From contig NC_087072.1 of the NCBI RefSeq assembly GCF_026151205.1, positions 567,501-631,500 on the forward strand: a stretch of DNA of 64,000 nucleotides, given 5' to 3'. The notes under the pieces are model-generated. The model was not told the origin of the DNA. It ran no database searches and saw only the letters and a list, made by a program, of their open reading frames with translations. Numbering within the stretch: position 1 is the first letter of the stretch; each line of letters starts with the position of its first letter. The stretch comes from Bolinopsis microptera (taxonomy: Eukaryota > Ctenophora > Tentaculata > Lobata > Bolinopsidae). Below are positions 34,814 to 47,890 of this stretch, piece after piece. Both the position numbers and the translations under genes were made by a program.

Positions 34814-34930
34814 TTATAAACGTTACATTCTTACACTTATAATGTTACATTCTTACAGTTAAACTTATAATATCGTTTTTCTATTCTATCCATGGATCAC
34901 ATCACTAATCCCCACTGAGTGGGTGATTTA

Positions 34931-35878
34931 GGGGTCCGGACTCTAGGGCGTAAGACTCTAGGGCGTAAGACTCTAGGGCGGCGCCCTACAAAACAGGACT
35001 CTACGGCGTGAAAATATCTAAAGCGTGAAAAAAACAGGACTCTAGGGCGTGAAATATAATTTTTATATTTTCGATCAAAATGAATCTAATTTCATTTTTA
35101 ATAAGGATGTCCGTTGTCACAGGTTCACAGGGAGTATTTATCTCGACCTAAGATACAGCCAATGAAATGTAACACTGACTGGGCATAACGAAAGCGGATT
35201 AAACTTATTTCAAAACAATACTGTACTATTATAGTATGCATATTTGATATTATATACATATATAGAGTCCCAGTCCCATACATAATGATAAACTTTAAAT
35301 GTAAACAATACTGATAGCTAGTGTCTTAGAGGTGGGAAGCGTGGGAAGCTGTCAGTCACCAACATTTTATTGTCAAATTATAAAAGCTCACCAACACCCT
35401 GTACAGTAAAGAAAGATGTTTATAATCAAAACAATAACAATAAAAACATGATCTAGTGATCTATCCCATCATTAATTCATTATCATTCGTTTCCTACTAC
35501 ACTATGTCCGATCTTTCGTTTACTTTAATCAGAGGAAGAACGGCCAAGAGTAAGAACGCACTGCACCTAGGATTCCGGTACTCTCCAGATGGAAAATTAA
35601 GAAAAGATGGGTCACAGTTTTGGAGATGTGTGAAGAAAGCCGGATCCTGTAAGGGAAGAATCTGGACCAAGGGTTTGAGCCTCACGGAGACACCTGCAAT
35701 TCCACACAACCACGAAGCTGACTTCATAGACGCAGAAAATTAGAAAAAAACAATATTTCACGCCCTAGAGTCCTGTTTTTTTCACGCCCAAGATTTTTCA
35801 CGCCCTAGAGTCCTGTTTTGTAGGGCGTCGCCCTAGAGTCTTACGCCCTAGAGTCTTACGCCCTAGAGTCCCGGACCC
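34931..35878. mobile_element. 948-bp MULE-like element with FLYWCH ORF
   Basis: Ends GGGGTCCGGACTCTAGGGCG and the complement of CTAGAGTCCCGGACCC. Both arms (~130 bases) are made of repeated GGACTCTAGGGCGT blocks. A 9-base duplication GGTGATTTA flanks it (34922-34930, 35879-35887), in the range of Mutator-like elements. The inner DNA is unique apart from the ORF at 35504. Confidence 0.85.
35504..35743 (+). CDS. FLYWCH zinc-finger protein encoded in the MULE-like element
   Basis: 79 residues from ATG 35504 (MSDLSFTLIRGRTAKSK). The pattern ALHLGFRYSPD, QFWRCVKKAGSCKGRIW, IPHNHEAD matches a FLYWCH finger (F..Y, WxC, C, HxH). FLYWCH fingers are known in MULE transposons and in domesticated regulators derived from them. 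The ORF stands alone: no DDE transposase or SWIM domain fits in the 948 bp. It may supply DNA binding for a transposase encoded elsewhere; that is inference. Confidence 0.8.
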   Translation: MSDLSFTLIRGRTAKSKNALHLGFRYSPDGKLRKDGSQFWRCVKKAGSCKGRIWTKGLSLTETPAIPHNHEADFIDAEN

Positions 35879-36261
35879 GGTGATTTAATCTCCCCTGCGA
35901 GACCCCGGATCTCAGGGGCCAAGTCGTCGGCATCTCGCTTATTGCTCAATTAACGTTAACAATCAACATTTCTAAGTACAGTAACATCATTACTCCTTCA
36001 TTAACTTATTCGTTCTGCCCCCCCCCCCCCCACTCCTTGTATTACTTTTATTCTCATAGCAAGTTGACTAACCTCCATGGGGCTCGGATTAATTGCATTC
36101 CTCCGCTTAATCTTGCTGAAGTCTCTTATGTATGTATAATGTGTGTAAATATTTGGGGTAAATGACATGGTTATGACGTGGTTATGACCATGTCATAACC
36201 ATGTCATAACCATGTAATTCTACATTTATACAACTTGTGCCAAGGAAACTCAGTTTAAGAC

Positions 36262-36440
36262 ATTCGTTTAGCCAGCTTTTTAGAGAAATGAGCGTCGAGC
36301 TCAGTATCCTTCATTAGACTATGGTCTGATAACATGTCATCCAGAGTGCCAGTTCTAGCATTGAAATCCCCGAGAAGAATGATATCCTCGTTCAGAGGAA
36401 CTCCAGCCAGGAATTCTTGGTGTAGCTCGTTGGGATAGTA
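36262..36440 (-). pseudogene. LINE endonuclease-domain fragment
   Basis: The minus strand reads EFLAGVPLNEDIILLGDFNA followed by RTGTLDDMLSDHSL. GDFNARTG is the conserved strand of the APE-type endonuclease of non-LTR retrotransposons. The frame is lost upstream and no RT part adjoins it, so this is a broken relic. Confidence 0.7.
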
Positions 36441-36893
36441 TAGGAATTCTAGTTCTTATAGTTGGGAATGAGGTAGTTGTCTGTTCAGGCCCTTCGTAAC
36501 TTATTGCATCCAAGATACCATACATACCATTCATATGATCTGGTAACCAATCAACTATTCGCAAACACCTGTTGCTTGATTCAGGGGATACTGTTATTAT
36601 GCAGTAATATGATCTGGTAGACAGTTGTTCGTGGACAATTGTCTGCGGACAGTTGTCCGCGGACAGTGGTCGGGCTATCTAGATACTGCCTCACTTTGTA
36701 AATTATTTGTGCACGCAACGTTATACTTATATCTTATTAATCAACTATATACAGTAAACACAAGATAATAGGTAAATCATAAAATCGAGTGGCCGAGTAG
36801 TCTCGACTCACCCATAGCTTCTCCATAAACGTCTATCATGAGCTTTGTACACTAAATCGTTGAAATTACTTAAACTAAATCTTTTATTTACAA

Positions 36894-37202
36894 TCTTACT
36901 ATATATAAAGCGAGACGATATATATGGTTCCGTGCCATTTTACTGACACCACGGCATCAACTTTAACGGGACTTTCCTCAAAAACCGTAAAAGATATACA
37001 ACTGAAACTTTTTCGACTGGGTCAAATGCTTTAATGGCCTTCAAATCAGTATGAAAAACTAAAAAATTGGCCAAGGAATAAGAATTTTAGTGCCCAAAAT
37101 TTGGACCCCCAAGTGGTGTCAAAAACGCGAATTAAATAGGTAATGATTATTTTAGTCTCTTGAGTCTTGACATTACTTTATAGTAAGACGGGTTCCTGCT
37201 AG
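36894..37202 (+). mobile_element. Non-autonomous Helitron-like element, copy 2
   Basis: From A|TCTTACTATATATAAAGCGA to GGTTCCTGCTAG|T. ~85-90% similar to copies 1 and 3 by eye. Confidence 0.8.
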
Positions 37203-37213
37203 TCACAATAATA

Positions 37214-37518
37214 TCTTACTACATATAAAGCGAGATGATAGTTATCCGTCCCATTTTACTGACACCACGGTATCAACTTTAACGCGACTTTCCGCAAAAA
37301 CCGTAAAAGATAGACAACTGAAACTTTTTTTACTGGGTCAAATGCTTTAATGGCCTCCAAATCAGCATGAACAAATAAAAAATTGGCCAAGGAATAGTAA
37401 TTTTAGAGCCCAAAATTTGGACCCCAAAGTGATGTCAAAAACGCAAATTAAATAGGTAATAATTATTTTAGTCTCTTGAGTCTTGACACCACTTTAGGGT
37501 TATACGGGTTCCTGCTAG
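37214..37518 (+). mobile_element. Non-autonomous Helitron-like element, copy 3
   Basis: From A|TCTTACTACATATAAAGCGA to GGTTCCTGCTAG|T, lying 11 bases downstream of copy 2 in the same orientation. Confidence 0.8.
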
Positions 37519-37801
37519 TAATTATAAAGTTTGTTATACGTATAGCGAATAGTAACAAAGTGAGACAACGATCCTAGCCTACTATAAGTTTAATGGCAGA
37601 TAACGATCGTACTATAGTGTTTCATGTTTAAAACTTATGCATTATATTCCATAGCAGATAATATTATCCTTTAACAGCACACCCAAAAACCATAGAAATA
37701 AGTTGTGAGTCTGTAAAGGATTGCCACAGCAACGCTTTACCCCAGTATTGAGCTTACCATATTTCTGTCGATTACTAATCCTTGTTAATTTCCGTATAGC
37801 A

Positions 37802-39176
37802 ATGATGATCACCTTCATTGTGACACTTTCCTTGGTTTGTGCTCTATCCTCTAGTAATGACGGACTGAAGGTCCGAGCTCTGTCATTTGGTCGAACAAGC
37901 GCAGACTATGTACAATTCCAACCTGGTGATATGTCTCCGTTCTCTACTTCCTTTACCATATGCTCATGGATGAAGAGACTTCATGATGCGAGTTATCCAA
38001 TAGTGTTGAATTACAATCCAGGACATGTCATCATCGGAGGCGACGGATATTGGAATAGTGCTATTAAAAGTTACCTAAATGTAAGAGGAAGGTACGCAGG
38101 AGCTAAACAGTGGTTCCATTACTGTTTATCGATTGTGGCTCGAGGTACACTGAGAGTGTACGTGAACGGTGCACAATCAGGCAGCACATCAGCTTCAACT
38201 AGCTGGCTTACAATGGGAGGGACCATCACTTTAGGGAACTCTGAGTCTATGAGTACAGGTTACATATTCGGTGGACAGTTACACAAGCTGAACTGGTATT
38301 CTGAAGAACTGACCTCCTCCCAGATTAGAGAGATGTATGAAGCTGGTTTGTGTTCTACTGTAGAGGAGGAGTATAGCAGCAGGGAGATAAAATGGGAGCT
38401 GATTCTGACGAAACAGAGATACGGTAATGTTACAGAGTTTCTCCCAACAGAATGTGGAGTAGACCGCAAGACCAAGCTGGAGGAAACTGATGTTAAACAT
38501 GCCACCATTGAGCAGAAACTACAAGAAGTGACTGAAACTCTTAACGACACTCTAACAAAACTGAATGGGACAAAAGCAGAGTGTAGGGAATCAAAGATTG
38601 TGCTCCAGGAAAAAGAAACCAAGCTTAACAGAACCGAACAGAAACTACAAGAAGTGACTGAAACTCTTAACGACACTGTAGCAGAACTGAATGGGACCAA
38701 GGCTGAGTGTAGGGAATCAAAGATTGTGCTCCAGGAAAAAGAAACCAAGCTTAACAGAACGGAACAGAAACTACAAGAAGTGACTGAAACTCTTAACGAC
38801 ACTCTTTTGGAGGCTAGAAGTCTTGAAACTGTAAGTAGATGGGACGTTCTGTTCACTCCCCCTTACCTGAATAAGCTCTTTACACGGCAGCTCTACAATC
38901 AACTGATCAACTGGGTCATGATGGGTAAATCTTTCGTACATTTTCTGTTGTCGTTTTTGTATTTCCCAGGAAATGTATAATTGTTTGCATAATTGTATAA
39001 TTTTGTATAATTGTTTCATATTATCATTATTTAACAACTTGACCAGATAAAGTTCATACCAAACTTATAACATTTCAGAGGATTTCATTGGGGTGAACGT
39101 TACAGTGGGACTGGTGGAGCATTTCAAACAACACCACGAGGAACAAGAGGACCATGAAACTTGCGACGAGGACTGA
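37802..39176 (+). CDS. Secreted LamG/pentraxin-like protein with glycosylated coiled-coil repeats
   Basis: Exons 37802-38924 and 39079-39176 join in phase 1 (ATGATGG|GTAAAT; ATTTCAG|AGGATT), giving 406 residues. A signal peptide (MMITFIVTLSLVCALSSS) precedes a LamG_3/ConA-like domain at ~25-200 (FTICSWMKRL, WFHYCLSIV, LRVYVNG, LNWYSEELTSSQIREMYEAG). Residues ~235-345 hold a 42-residue repeat, 2.3 copies (EQKLQEVTETLNDT, ELNGTKAECRESKIVLQEKE), a coiled coil with many NxT sequons and one Cys per unit. The C-terminus is short and acidic (EEQEDHETCDED). The 42-residue period is six heptads. This suggests an oligomeric extracellular recognition or adhesion protein. Confidence 0.85.
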
Positions 39177-39494
39177 ACAACAACTACTGTTATCTACTAT
39201 TGAAGTTTTAATTAAGTGCATAATACACTGTAACATTTGTCATTGGGCCCTGTAATCGTCTGTAATCATCTGCAATCAACATTTTAGCTGTAATATTAAT
39301 ATTACTAATATACTGTTATCAGCTATTAACTATCAACTAATATTATTCTATGTGACTGTATTAAACTGTACTGACTTAATAAGACGTAAACATTTATTAT
39401 GATAATTACGATTTACAAATTATTAAAATCTTTGATTTTAAGCTGTGTTCAACTGTTAACACTAAAATTTGACGAAATCAACACTTATTATAAA

Positions 39495-39605
39495 AACTCC
39501 AACTAATTATCTGGCAGCTGTTCTAATGATATCTTTTAAACCTGGCAGCTGTTGGTAGGTTTAAAAGATATCATTTGAACAGCTGCCAGATAATTAGTTG
39601 GAGTT
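39495..39605. repeat. Long near-perfect hairpin (49-bp arms)
   Basis: Arms 39495-39543 and 39557-39605 pair with a single mismatch around a 13-base loop (GGCAGCTGTTGGT) that itself repeats part of the arm. It lies ~320 bp after the stop of the LamG-like gene, possibly within its 3' UTR. Confidence 0.9.
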
Positions 39606-41487
39606 ACCAATTAGAGAGGAACTGAAGCGGTACGACAAAAATTGTACCAGATAAACAACTGACTGCTCTTTTATTTTGAAATTAGCGACCCGTCCTAATA
39701 ATCACTAAGTAACTGGTAAAAGGACGACTTTATGATCAATGTTTTCTGTGCCTCATCGAATATATTTTAATATCTGATATAAAATACCTCCATTATCTCC
39801 GTAATTTGAGTTATGACAAGAGATATTGGCGGAAATTGCAATGAAGTTTTTAATTTTTAGTTTTTGTTTTAGGGAAAGATTAGACTTGGGCGTTGTTTTT
39901 TAACTATCCCTTGTTTAGAACTTTGATTTAATAATAAATAATGATTTAATATAAAATATCAGTATCGGGGTCCTTCATCCTTTTTAAGCTACACCTCTAG
40001 AACGAGTCCAAAATTAAAGGGTTTATCAACAACCACGACATGGAGAAATAATGCGAAGATGAGTACATAATGGATGCTTTTTGATGATTTCGATGGCTTT
40101 CACTAGGTCACCCTTACATCTACCGCTTGTACGTCTGATGGATATTACCTACTGAGTATCAAGATACTGTCTACATGTTAGGAGGTGTAAAGATGGTACG
40201 TATAGAAAATGTCTTCCTTCTAAAATATCACCAATCGCTACACCTTAACACCTACGCTATGCATTTTTATAGGTAACTAGGCAATAATGCTAATATGAGG
40301 ATCATCTACTTACCTACTATAATTAGTAGGTGAGTAGATGCACTTCAGCAATCCAGTTGGTTGATCTATTTTGAAAACATATAGTATATACTGTATACTT
40401 CTACGCTGTTAAATAATCCAACCAGAGAGTACCTAAAGGCTGCAAATTTGGCGAATTGTTCAGTATAATTGCATTGTTTTTTTCTCCAAATTTACCACAC
40501 ATAAAGATGTTTTAGGCAGATGCGAAATCGCACTATTTACGAAATATTACCGCTCCTACAATAACTACATGTAATGTAATGTTGTAATGTAACTACATTT
40601 TGCCTCTGTTATAAATATTAAGTAAGTAGACTGATATTTGCACTGTACTGTGTACTGTGCACTGAGTACTGTCCTATAAATTATCTCCAAGTTAAATCTT
40701 ACCGCGAATAAGAAACCTTGGCACCAAGTTTCAGCATGAATGAAATTAAATGGTGGTATGGTAAATGAAATTAGCAGAATATTAGAATACCTGAGTGATT
40801 CCGTTTCCAGGAACCCTGTAACCAGCTGTTACCAGTAACCTTTGACATGTGCGCATGAATCAGATAACAGATAACACTAGCTGGCACTAGCTGGTTTTGA
40901 ACTAGAACCTTCTACGATATTCAGAAGTTGTGGTTCTGGGAACTCTCTAAAATGATTTCTGGGATCTGTAACTATGGTAACTGGGATCTGTCCCGACCAT
41001 TTCTAGTTGAAATCGCTTTTTTTTCAAATTATTTCCGACTAAAATATGTACTAGCACTTATTAACCAGTATACTGTGACTATGACTAAAATACTATGTTT
41101 CCTGATAAATATCAAGACAGTATTTTGATAACCTAATTTACCAATTTTATGAGGAGATCAGTCCATAATTTATAAATACAATCTAACTTTTCAATTATCT
41201 TGTTTCTGCAGATCAGCCATAGGTGATAAGAACCAACATTTAAAAACCGGTGACTTCAAACATTAACGGGTACTTCAAACAGTTGCTAGGTAACGGTAAC
41301 ATTAACGGGTCTTTTGATCCATTCCGGAGAAAAGTCCGGACTCATTCATCGCACGCTTAATTATAATCTGTTAATATTATCTGTAAATATTCCGTATTTT
41401 AATTATGCCGCACCCTTGAAATAAAATATTCATTTTTAAAGTTGTCATTTTCTCAAACTTGATCCGAGTTCCCGAACATCATCAAAA
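39606..41487. other. AT-rich intergenic DNA, no gene seen
   Basis: No exon-like frame was found. A TTTCTGCAG acceptor-like site at ~41211 could belong to a 5' UTR exon of the gene at 41488, but nothing supports it further. Confidence 0.45.
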
Positions 41488-42081
41488 ATGCCTTTCGTAA
41501 AATTCGTGTCTTTAGCACTTGTGCTTGCTTTGTGTGGGAGTGCAGTTGGACAAAGCAAGTGTCTCCAACTAAAGAAACAGGACAGTATGTACGGGTACAA
41601 CCTGGCTCGCGGGAACAGGAAGTCCGTCTACTTCCCTCTATTGCGAGTGGGAACTCAGAGTGCGGACAGGAACCTTGGAACGATCAAGCTTTACAACCGA
41701 CACACGCCCATCATCGAGTTACAAGTGACAGTTACCATAGGTGATAACGGAGATTCTACGCTGATTTTAGGCGCGATGCACACAACAGAAGCCGGATGTG
41801 GGGACCTCACTACAAATGACTGCGTCAATGATGTTCCTGAAAGCAGATATCCGATGTGGGCAAACTGCCAAGACTTCAACTTCAACGCCTTGACCCCACG
41901 TGGACTAAACCTGGAGATGAGACTGGAAGGTAAGTTCCTGGTAGTGTCTGTGGAGGGGGACCTGGTAGGGAAAGTAGCCCTCCCTCCTATAGGCTGCATG
42001 CCCCACGCCCTGAGACACACTATCACAAGAATAGCTTACATCTCCGGAACTACTCTCGTGCAGGCCTTCATCTGCAATTAA
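41488..42081 (+). CDS. Secreted protein, possible galectin-like fold
   Basis: 197 residues, single exon, ATG in AAAAATGCCT. A signal peptide (MPFVKFVSLALVLALCGSAV) is followed by a ~175-residue domain with six cysteines (KCLQ, GCGD, DCVND, NCQDF, GCMPH, ICN). Strand-like segments KSVYFPLLRVGT, IELQVTVTIGD, GLNLEMRLEGKFLVVSVEGD and ITRIAYISGTTLVQAF resemble the C-terminal sheet of galectins (VxVxG then IxxIxIxGxxxL). The carbohydrate-binding residues of true galectins are not evident. Extracellular; function unknown. Confidence 0.8.
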   Translation: MPFVKFVSLALVLALCGSAVGQSKCLQLKKQDSMYGYNLARGNRKSVYFPLLRVGTQSADRNLGTIKLYNRHTPIIELQVTVTIGDNGDSTLILGAMHTTEAGCGDLTTNDCVNDVPESRYPMWANCQDFNFNALTPRGLNLEMRLEGKFLVVSVEGDLVGKVALPPIGCMPHALRHTITRIAYISGTTLVQAFICN

Positions 42082-43229
42082 GGAATAGAAGCAAGGGACA
42101 ACACGTCGTACAATTATTAGCATGTGGTATTTTTAATTGTCCGCTAGGATTCATGACAAACCAACAAGCCGAGTAGCGTGGCTTTTTCAATCATATATTT
42201 TTTATTATTATTATTTTATCGATTTACAACATTCAACTTTGTGTGGATTTTTAATAGCCAATATAGTTACAATTATGTAATATTTTGAGTACACGTTGTC
42301 TAGTTCAATGAATACAATCAATTTATTAATTCATTTTTATTTGTTATTCGTGTCCCATCATACGGAAATATTTTACATTAACGATAAAAACAAATTTATG
42401 AATTGTAAACCTTGATTCTGCAAAAGTTCAGTGCACATAAGTTGGGTTTTATAATATGAACATAGCCATGATTAATATTTGAGACCTGCAACTGCAAGTG
42501 TAATTTTTGTAACTACTCATTCAACTTCAAGGATTCCGTCGCCACAACTTGAAAATTAGATTTATACTCGAAAAATGCCTAAAAAGAAGTACAACTTTTG
42601 GATTGTTAATGGTTTTGAATGCCTTCGAGCCTTCATTTTAATGTCCGTTTAAAATTGTGTCTTGCTACACATTGTACAGCGTGTGTAAACACAATCTCCG
42701 GTCAAGTGACGTCTGGTAAGGTAATGGCTAAATTCTCTAAAGATGTAAAAATAATACAAAATGTTACGGAGTCCATGAGGTTAGAGGGGAGTAAGAAAAT
42801 ACACGCTTAGAAAAAACAATCAATTTAATTTTAAATGCAATTTATTTAAATTTAAATTGAATAGCTGTGTGTTGCTAAGTGTTGCTATGTGTTGCTATGT
42901 GGCATGATAGTAGCATAAATTCATAATCACGGGGTCTAATTGTCAAGGTTTCTGTGACAATGAACTGGGTTAATATGCTCAAGGACTGTTCCAGGGTGAA
43001 CTGGTCCTAGTAGAAGATGTGCTAAAGATGTGCTTAATAATAATTTCTTTTGAATAGAGTGAAATAGGTAGGCGAACTAAACCATGTGACATATCACATA
43101 CCACATACCACATACCACATCTTACATTCTTACAAGTATAAATAAGACTGTACTTGTTTGTTTGTGTGTGTGTTTGTTTATTTATTTCCAGTTGCGTTTT
43201 GAGATATCGGCTGATTGCACACCCATTTT
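42082..43229. other. Intergenic DNA without recognised genes
   Basis: AT-rich. Short frames near 42619 show no codon structure or homologue pattern. 43190-43225 is an inverted copy of 43879-43915 (core CAATCAGCCGATATCTCAAA), which may mark the ends of a ~725-bp element. Confidence 0.45.
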
Positions 43230-43313
43230 GTTTATTCATTTTCCGATACGAGATTGGGGACGGGTTTTATAAATAGAACCCGTCCCCAATCTCGTATCGG
43301 AAAATGAATAAAC
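43230..43313. repeat. Perfect hairpin with 37-bp arms
   Basis: 43230-43266 and 43277-43313 are exact complements (core CCGATACGAGATTGGGGACG) around a 10-base loop TTATAAATAG. It sits inside the element-like inverted pair 43190/43879. Confidence 0.95.
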
Positions 43314-44534
43314 TCAAATCTGAGTGTGAATACTTGTCTGAAAAAAAGCAATAGAAATAATTGTATAGTAATGCAAGACCGTACTTATTACCTATAGTAC
43401 TTATTGTAGTTTTAGAACTAATTGAAGTACTTATTATGTTATTTCGGTAGAATGGCTGGCTTACAACCAAACCAAGTCCAACTGCATTAACTCTGCTTAA
43501 GAAAATTAATAATTTGACGAGCACTTTAGACATTTATCAGATTTCAGGTGTGCCCTAGGGCCTAGTCCCTACTGTACGTACGGCGGTCGCGCGCTACTGC
43601 AAGTCCCTACTGTACGGGGTCTTTAATTTTTCAATGTAACAAAATCCCTGGTCACGTGTCGATTGCAAACAGAAGTAGGAATTGTCCAATAGACCGCACA
43701 GAGTGAAAGGGTTTGGATCTGCCATTAAAAGGTATCTTGTTGATCTTCAAAGGTTTCCTGAGCAGTTTCTCGTTTCCTGAGAAAATGCAGACAATCGGTC
43801 ATCCCCCCCCCCCCCCCCCCCCCCGGCTACCTCTACTCCCCGGGCTCCCGCACAGTTTACAGGGCACAATCAGCTTCACTGGGTGTGCAATCAGCCGATA
43901 TCTCAAAACGATGCAACTGAACCCAGGTCATATTACAACAACAAGTGCCCCCACTTTCTGGGTTTATAATTATTTCCCCGAGCTACTCTGTCTGGGAAAA
44001 GTCCAAATTGGGCGAAGATTTCCTGTAGCCAATTGACATTTTCTACATCTAATAACACTAAAAACATAACCTTGAAGGGCGTTCTGAAAGATTTACATAA
44101 TATAGCAGTGCAGTGTTACCTTCCGGATCAGTACCACCAACTTTAAAATGGAGACTACAAGTCTACTTCCCACTGTTATTATAACACGCCTATCATTCTA
44201 CGTTTCCTTACAAAATACCTTCTAATAAATGAGTGTAACCATTTGGATGGTCGGCCGTTCATGATGTCATGAAGGTAAGATTCACTTTTAAACTCCATCT
44301 CAGGAAATGAGGTTCAGATTCGACTCAATTTCCACCGCTGAGTAGGTCTCGGCCATACACTGATGTATGCCAAGTTTGAAGGTCCTAGCTTAATCGGTTT
44401 GATTTTAATCAGTACAAAACTTCCTATTATTATCATCGAGAAACTTCGCTCACAATATAATATAATATCTCTCCCGCTCTAATGTGATCGAGATGACGCG
44501 CGCTGTCACGTGGGCGGTCCTCCGCCCTTTTCAA

Positions 44535-44539
44535 CCAAT
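44535..44539 (+). promoter_or_regulatory. CCAAT box upstream of alpha-tubulin
   Basis: TCAACCAATGAGAG lies about 200 bases before the start codon, within a GC-richer stretch that contrasts with its surroundings. No clear TATA box was found. Confidence 0.35.
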
Positions 44540-44740
44540 GAGAGCGCATTGTGTTGGCACATGACCCTTATTTCGCCCAATCTGCAGACAGCACTTTACT
44601 CTATGGTTAGCAGCGCAAACGTTTAGGAGGAAGAATATACACCAGAGAATGTACATCGCAGGCTCATTATAAAATTGTTTCTCTGAGGTTCGTCGTTACT
44701 CATACCGAGTCTTAGTTTTTACATTTTTCTCAGCCTAATT

Positions 44741-46265
<1,525 letters not shown>

Positions 46266-46458
46266 ACCCTTCTAGAACTCCCGCTGGGCGATGAGGAATT
46301 TAGAATTTTCTAGAACTTTTACATTTGACTGCTAATTTTCTGAATGAAATAATATATCATTATCTATTGGTCTTTTTTAGTTACAGATAGAGATATTTGA
46401 GTGCGGCCGTTATGCCAAAGCTCGTGCTGTAATAATTTTCCAAAACTTTTAAGCTTGA

Positions 46459-46464
46459 AATAAA
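46459..46464 (+). terminator. Alpha-tubulin polyadenylation signal
   Basis: AATAAA in TTGAAATAAATGTTC, ~195 bases after the stop codon. Confidence 0.6.
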
Positions 46465-46866
46465 TGTTCAACTTCTCTTTATCTTGTCCAAAACCTTCAT
46501 TGACTAGGAATAACGAAATATGAACCGCTTAGATAAAGCCTTAATCTAAGCTATTATAGGGGGGGGGGGGCCAAGTGGATATTTGTAGATATTTGTAGAA
46601 TGTCATCCACTTTTTTCGTGAATTATCCATTGACAATAATCTACAAATATCTACATTTATCTACAAAAAATGTATAGAAATTTGTGTGATTTCTTATCCA
46701 TTACATGTTTTATCTATTGGATTCCAGAAAGCTTCCAGTAATCATACATGTCATTAAATACCTGAATTAGGTTCCATATTTGATGTAACCACTCATCTAT
46801 AATTTCATCAAGGACAACCCCTATATGCTTGCCTATACTTCTCTCAGTGCTTTGAATCTGACTGAC

Positions 46867-47275
46867 CGTCAAGATCCTTCACTTGTTCTGGATCTGTCCT
46901 GCTTATACTAGTATTTTTTGAGAGAAGGATATTCAGCCACAGGACTTTTTCTGAAGAGTATCCATTTTCTAGCTGAGGCTTTCTTAGACAAGGATTTTAG
47001 TCCAGAGCAGAGAGTAGAAAAGGCTTGGTACTGCAAGTATTTTTTTGTTCTCTGGAAATCTAATATAACTGATAGTTGTCAGTTTATAACTTGGCAGACG
47101 TTTAAAGATCTGAAATGTACTTGCGATGGACTCATTCTCTATCTCCTTTTTCTGCAAAAGTAACAACATACCTACTAGGATCTGATGCTAATGAACAACT
47201 CTTTGCTTGGATTCGAACTGGTATCTTTGCTGGTCGCCGCACAAATCTCGATGCCATAACTGACAGTGGTGTGCC
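46867..47275 (+). pseudogene. Degraded transposon-type coding fragment
   Basis: One frame reads LNLTDRQDPSLVLDLSCLY, a TAG, then FLAEAFLDKDFSPEQRVEKA and WYCKYFFVLWKSN. Farther on, another frame reads SDANEQLFAWIRTGIFAGRR. The two pieces look like parts of one protein broken by a stop and a frameshift. It vaguely recalls THAP/P-element-related proteins, but I am not certain of the family. Confidence 0.4.
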
Positions 47276-47557
47276 CACCTATGAGTGAAATTGAAACGTA
47301 GCGCGCCTGAAACGTCGCGCGCCTGAAAGCATGACAATGTCAGCCGCGCCGAAAGCTTTCATAAGGTTTCAGTAATCGCGTCTGCGGCAAATTAGAAAAT
47401 TTTTAAAAATTTGCCAGTATTTGCCACAATTTGGCGGGACTGGAATATGATGCATTGGTTCGGTTAAAAAAACACCAGATATAATGATAACAAGATTAAC
47501 GGTGACTGAAATATGGCGAAACTTGTTTAGCCCACAGCTATTGAAAATGTAGAGTTT

Positions 47558-47890
47558 ACGAAGCTTGATGACTTAATGATAACACAATTCTTTTAGGCAG
47601 ATAAAGATATTAAATCAAATACATGAAAACATAGCACGGCATGATAATCGAATGAAAATTATGTTGACCATCAGTCTTAGTGCCATGTCCGCAAGTGTAC
47701 TTGTCCCCTTTTGAATCCATGAGCTATTGGGACATTAGCGGACATGGTTTTTGGGACATTAGCGAAACTAGAGTTAACGAAGCTCAAGTTACCGAAGCTT
47801 GATGACTAAATGATAACACAATTCTTTTAGGCAGATAAAGATATTAAATCAAATACGTGAAAACATAGCACAGTATGATAAATAAATGAA
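47558..47890. repeat. Direct repeat pair of ~95 bp
   Basis: 47558-47650 and 47795-47888 share CGAAGCTTGATGACT, AATGATAACACAATTCTTTT and AGGCAGATAAAGATATTAAA. GAATCCATGAGCTATTGGGA between them recurs (inverted) near 52560-52590, so this is part of a dispersed family. Confidence 0.75.

Noticed and set aside
38260-38856. 198-codon minus-strand ORF opposite the LamG-like gene
   Set aside because: Antisense of the coiled-coil repeats; no independent support.
40928-41128. 66-codon ORF
   Set aside because: No start context, splice or composition support; overlaps a TAACTATGGTAACTGG repeat motif.
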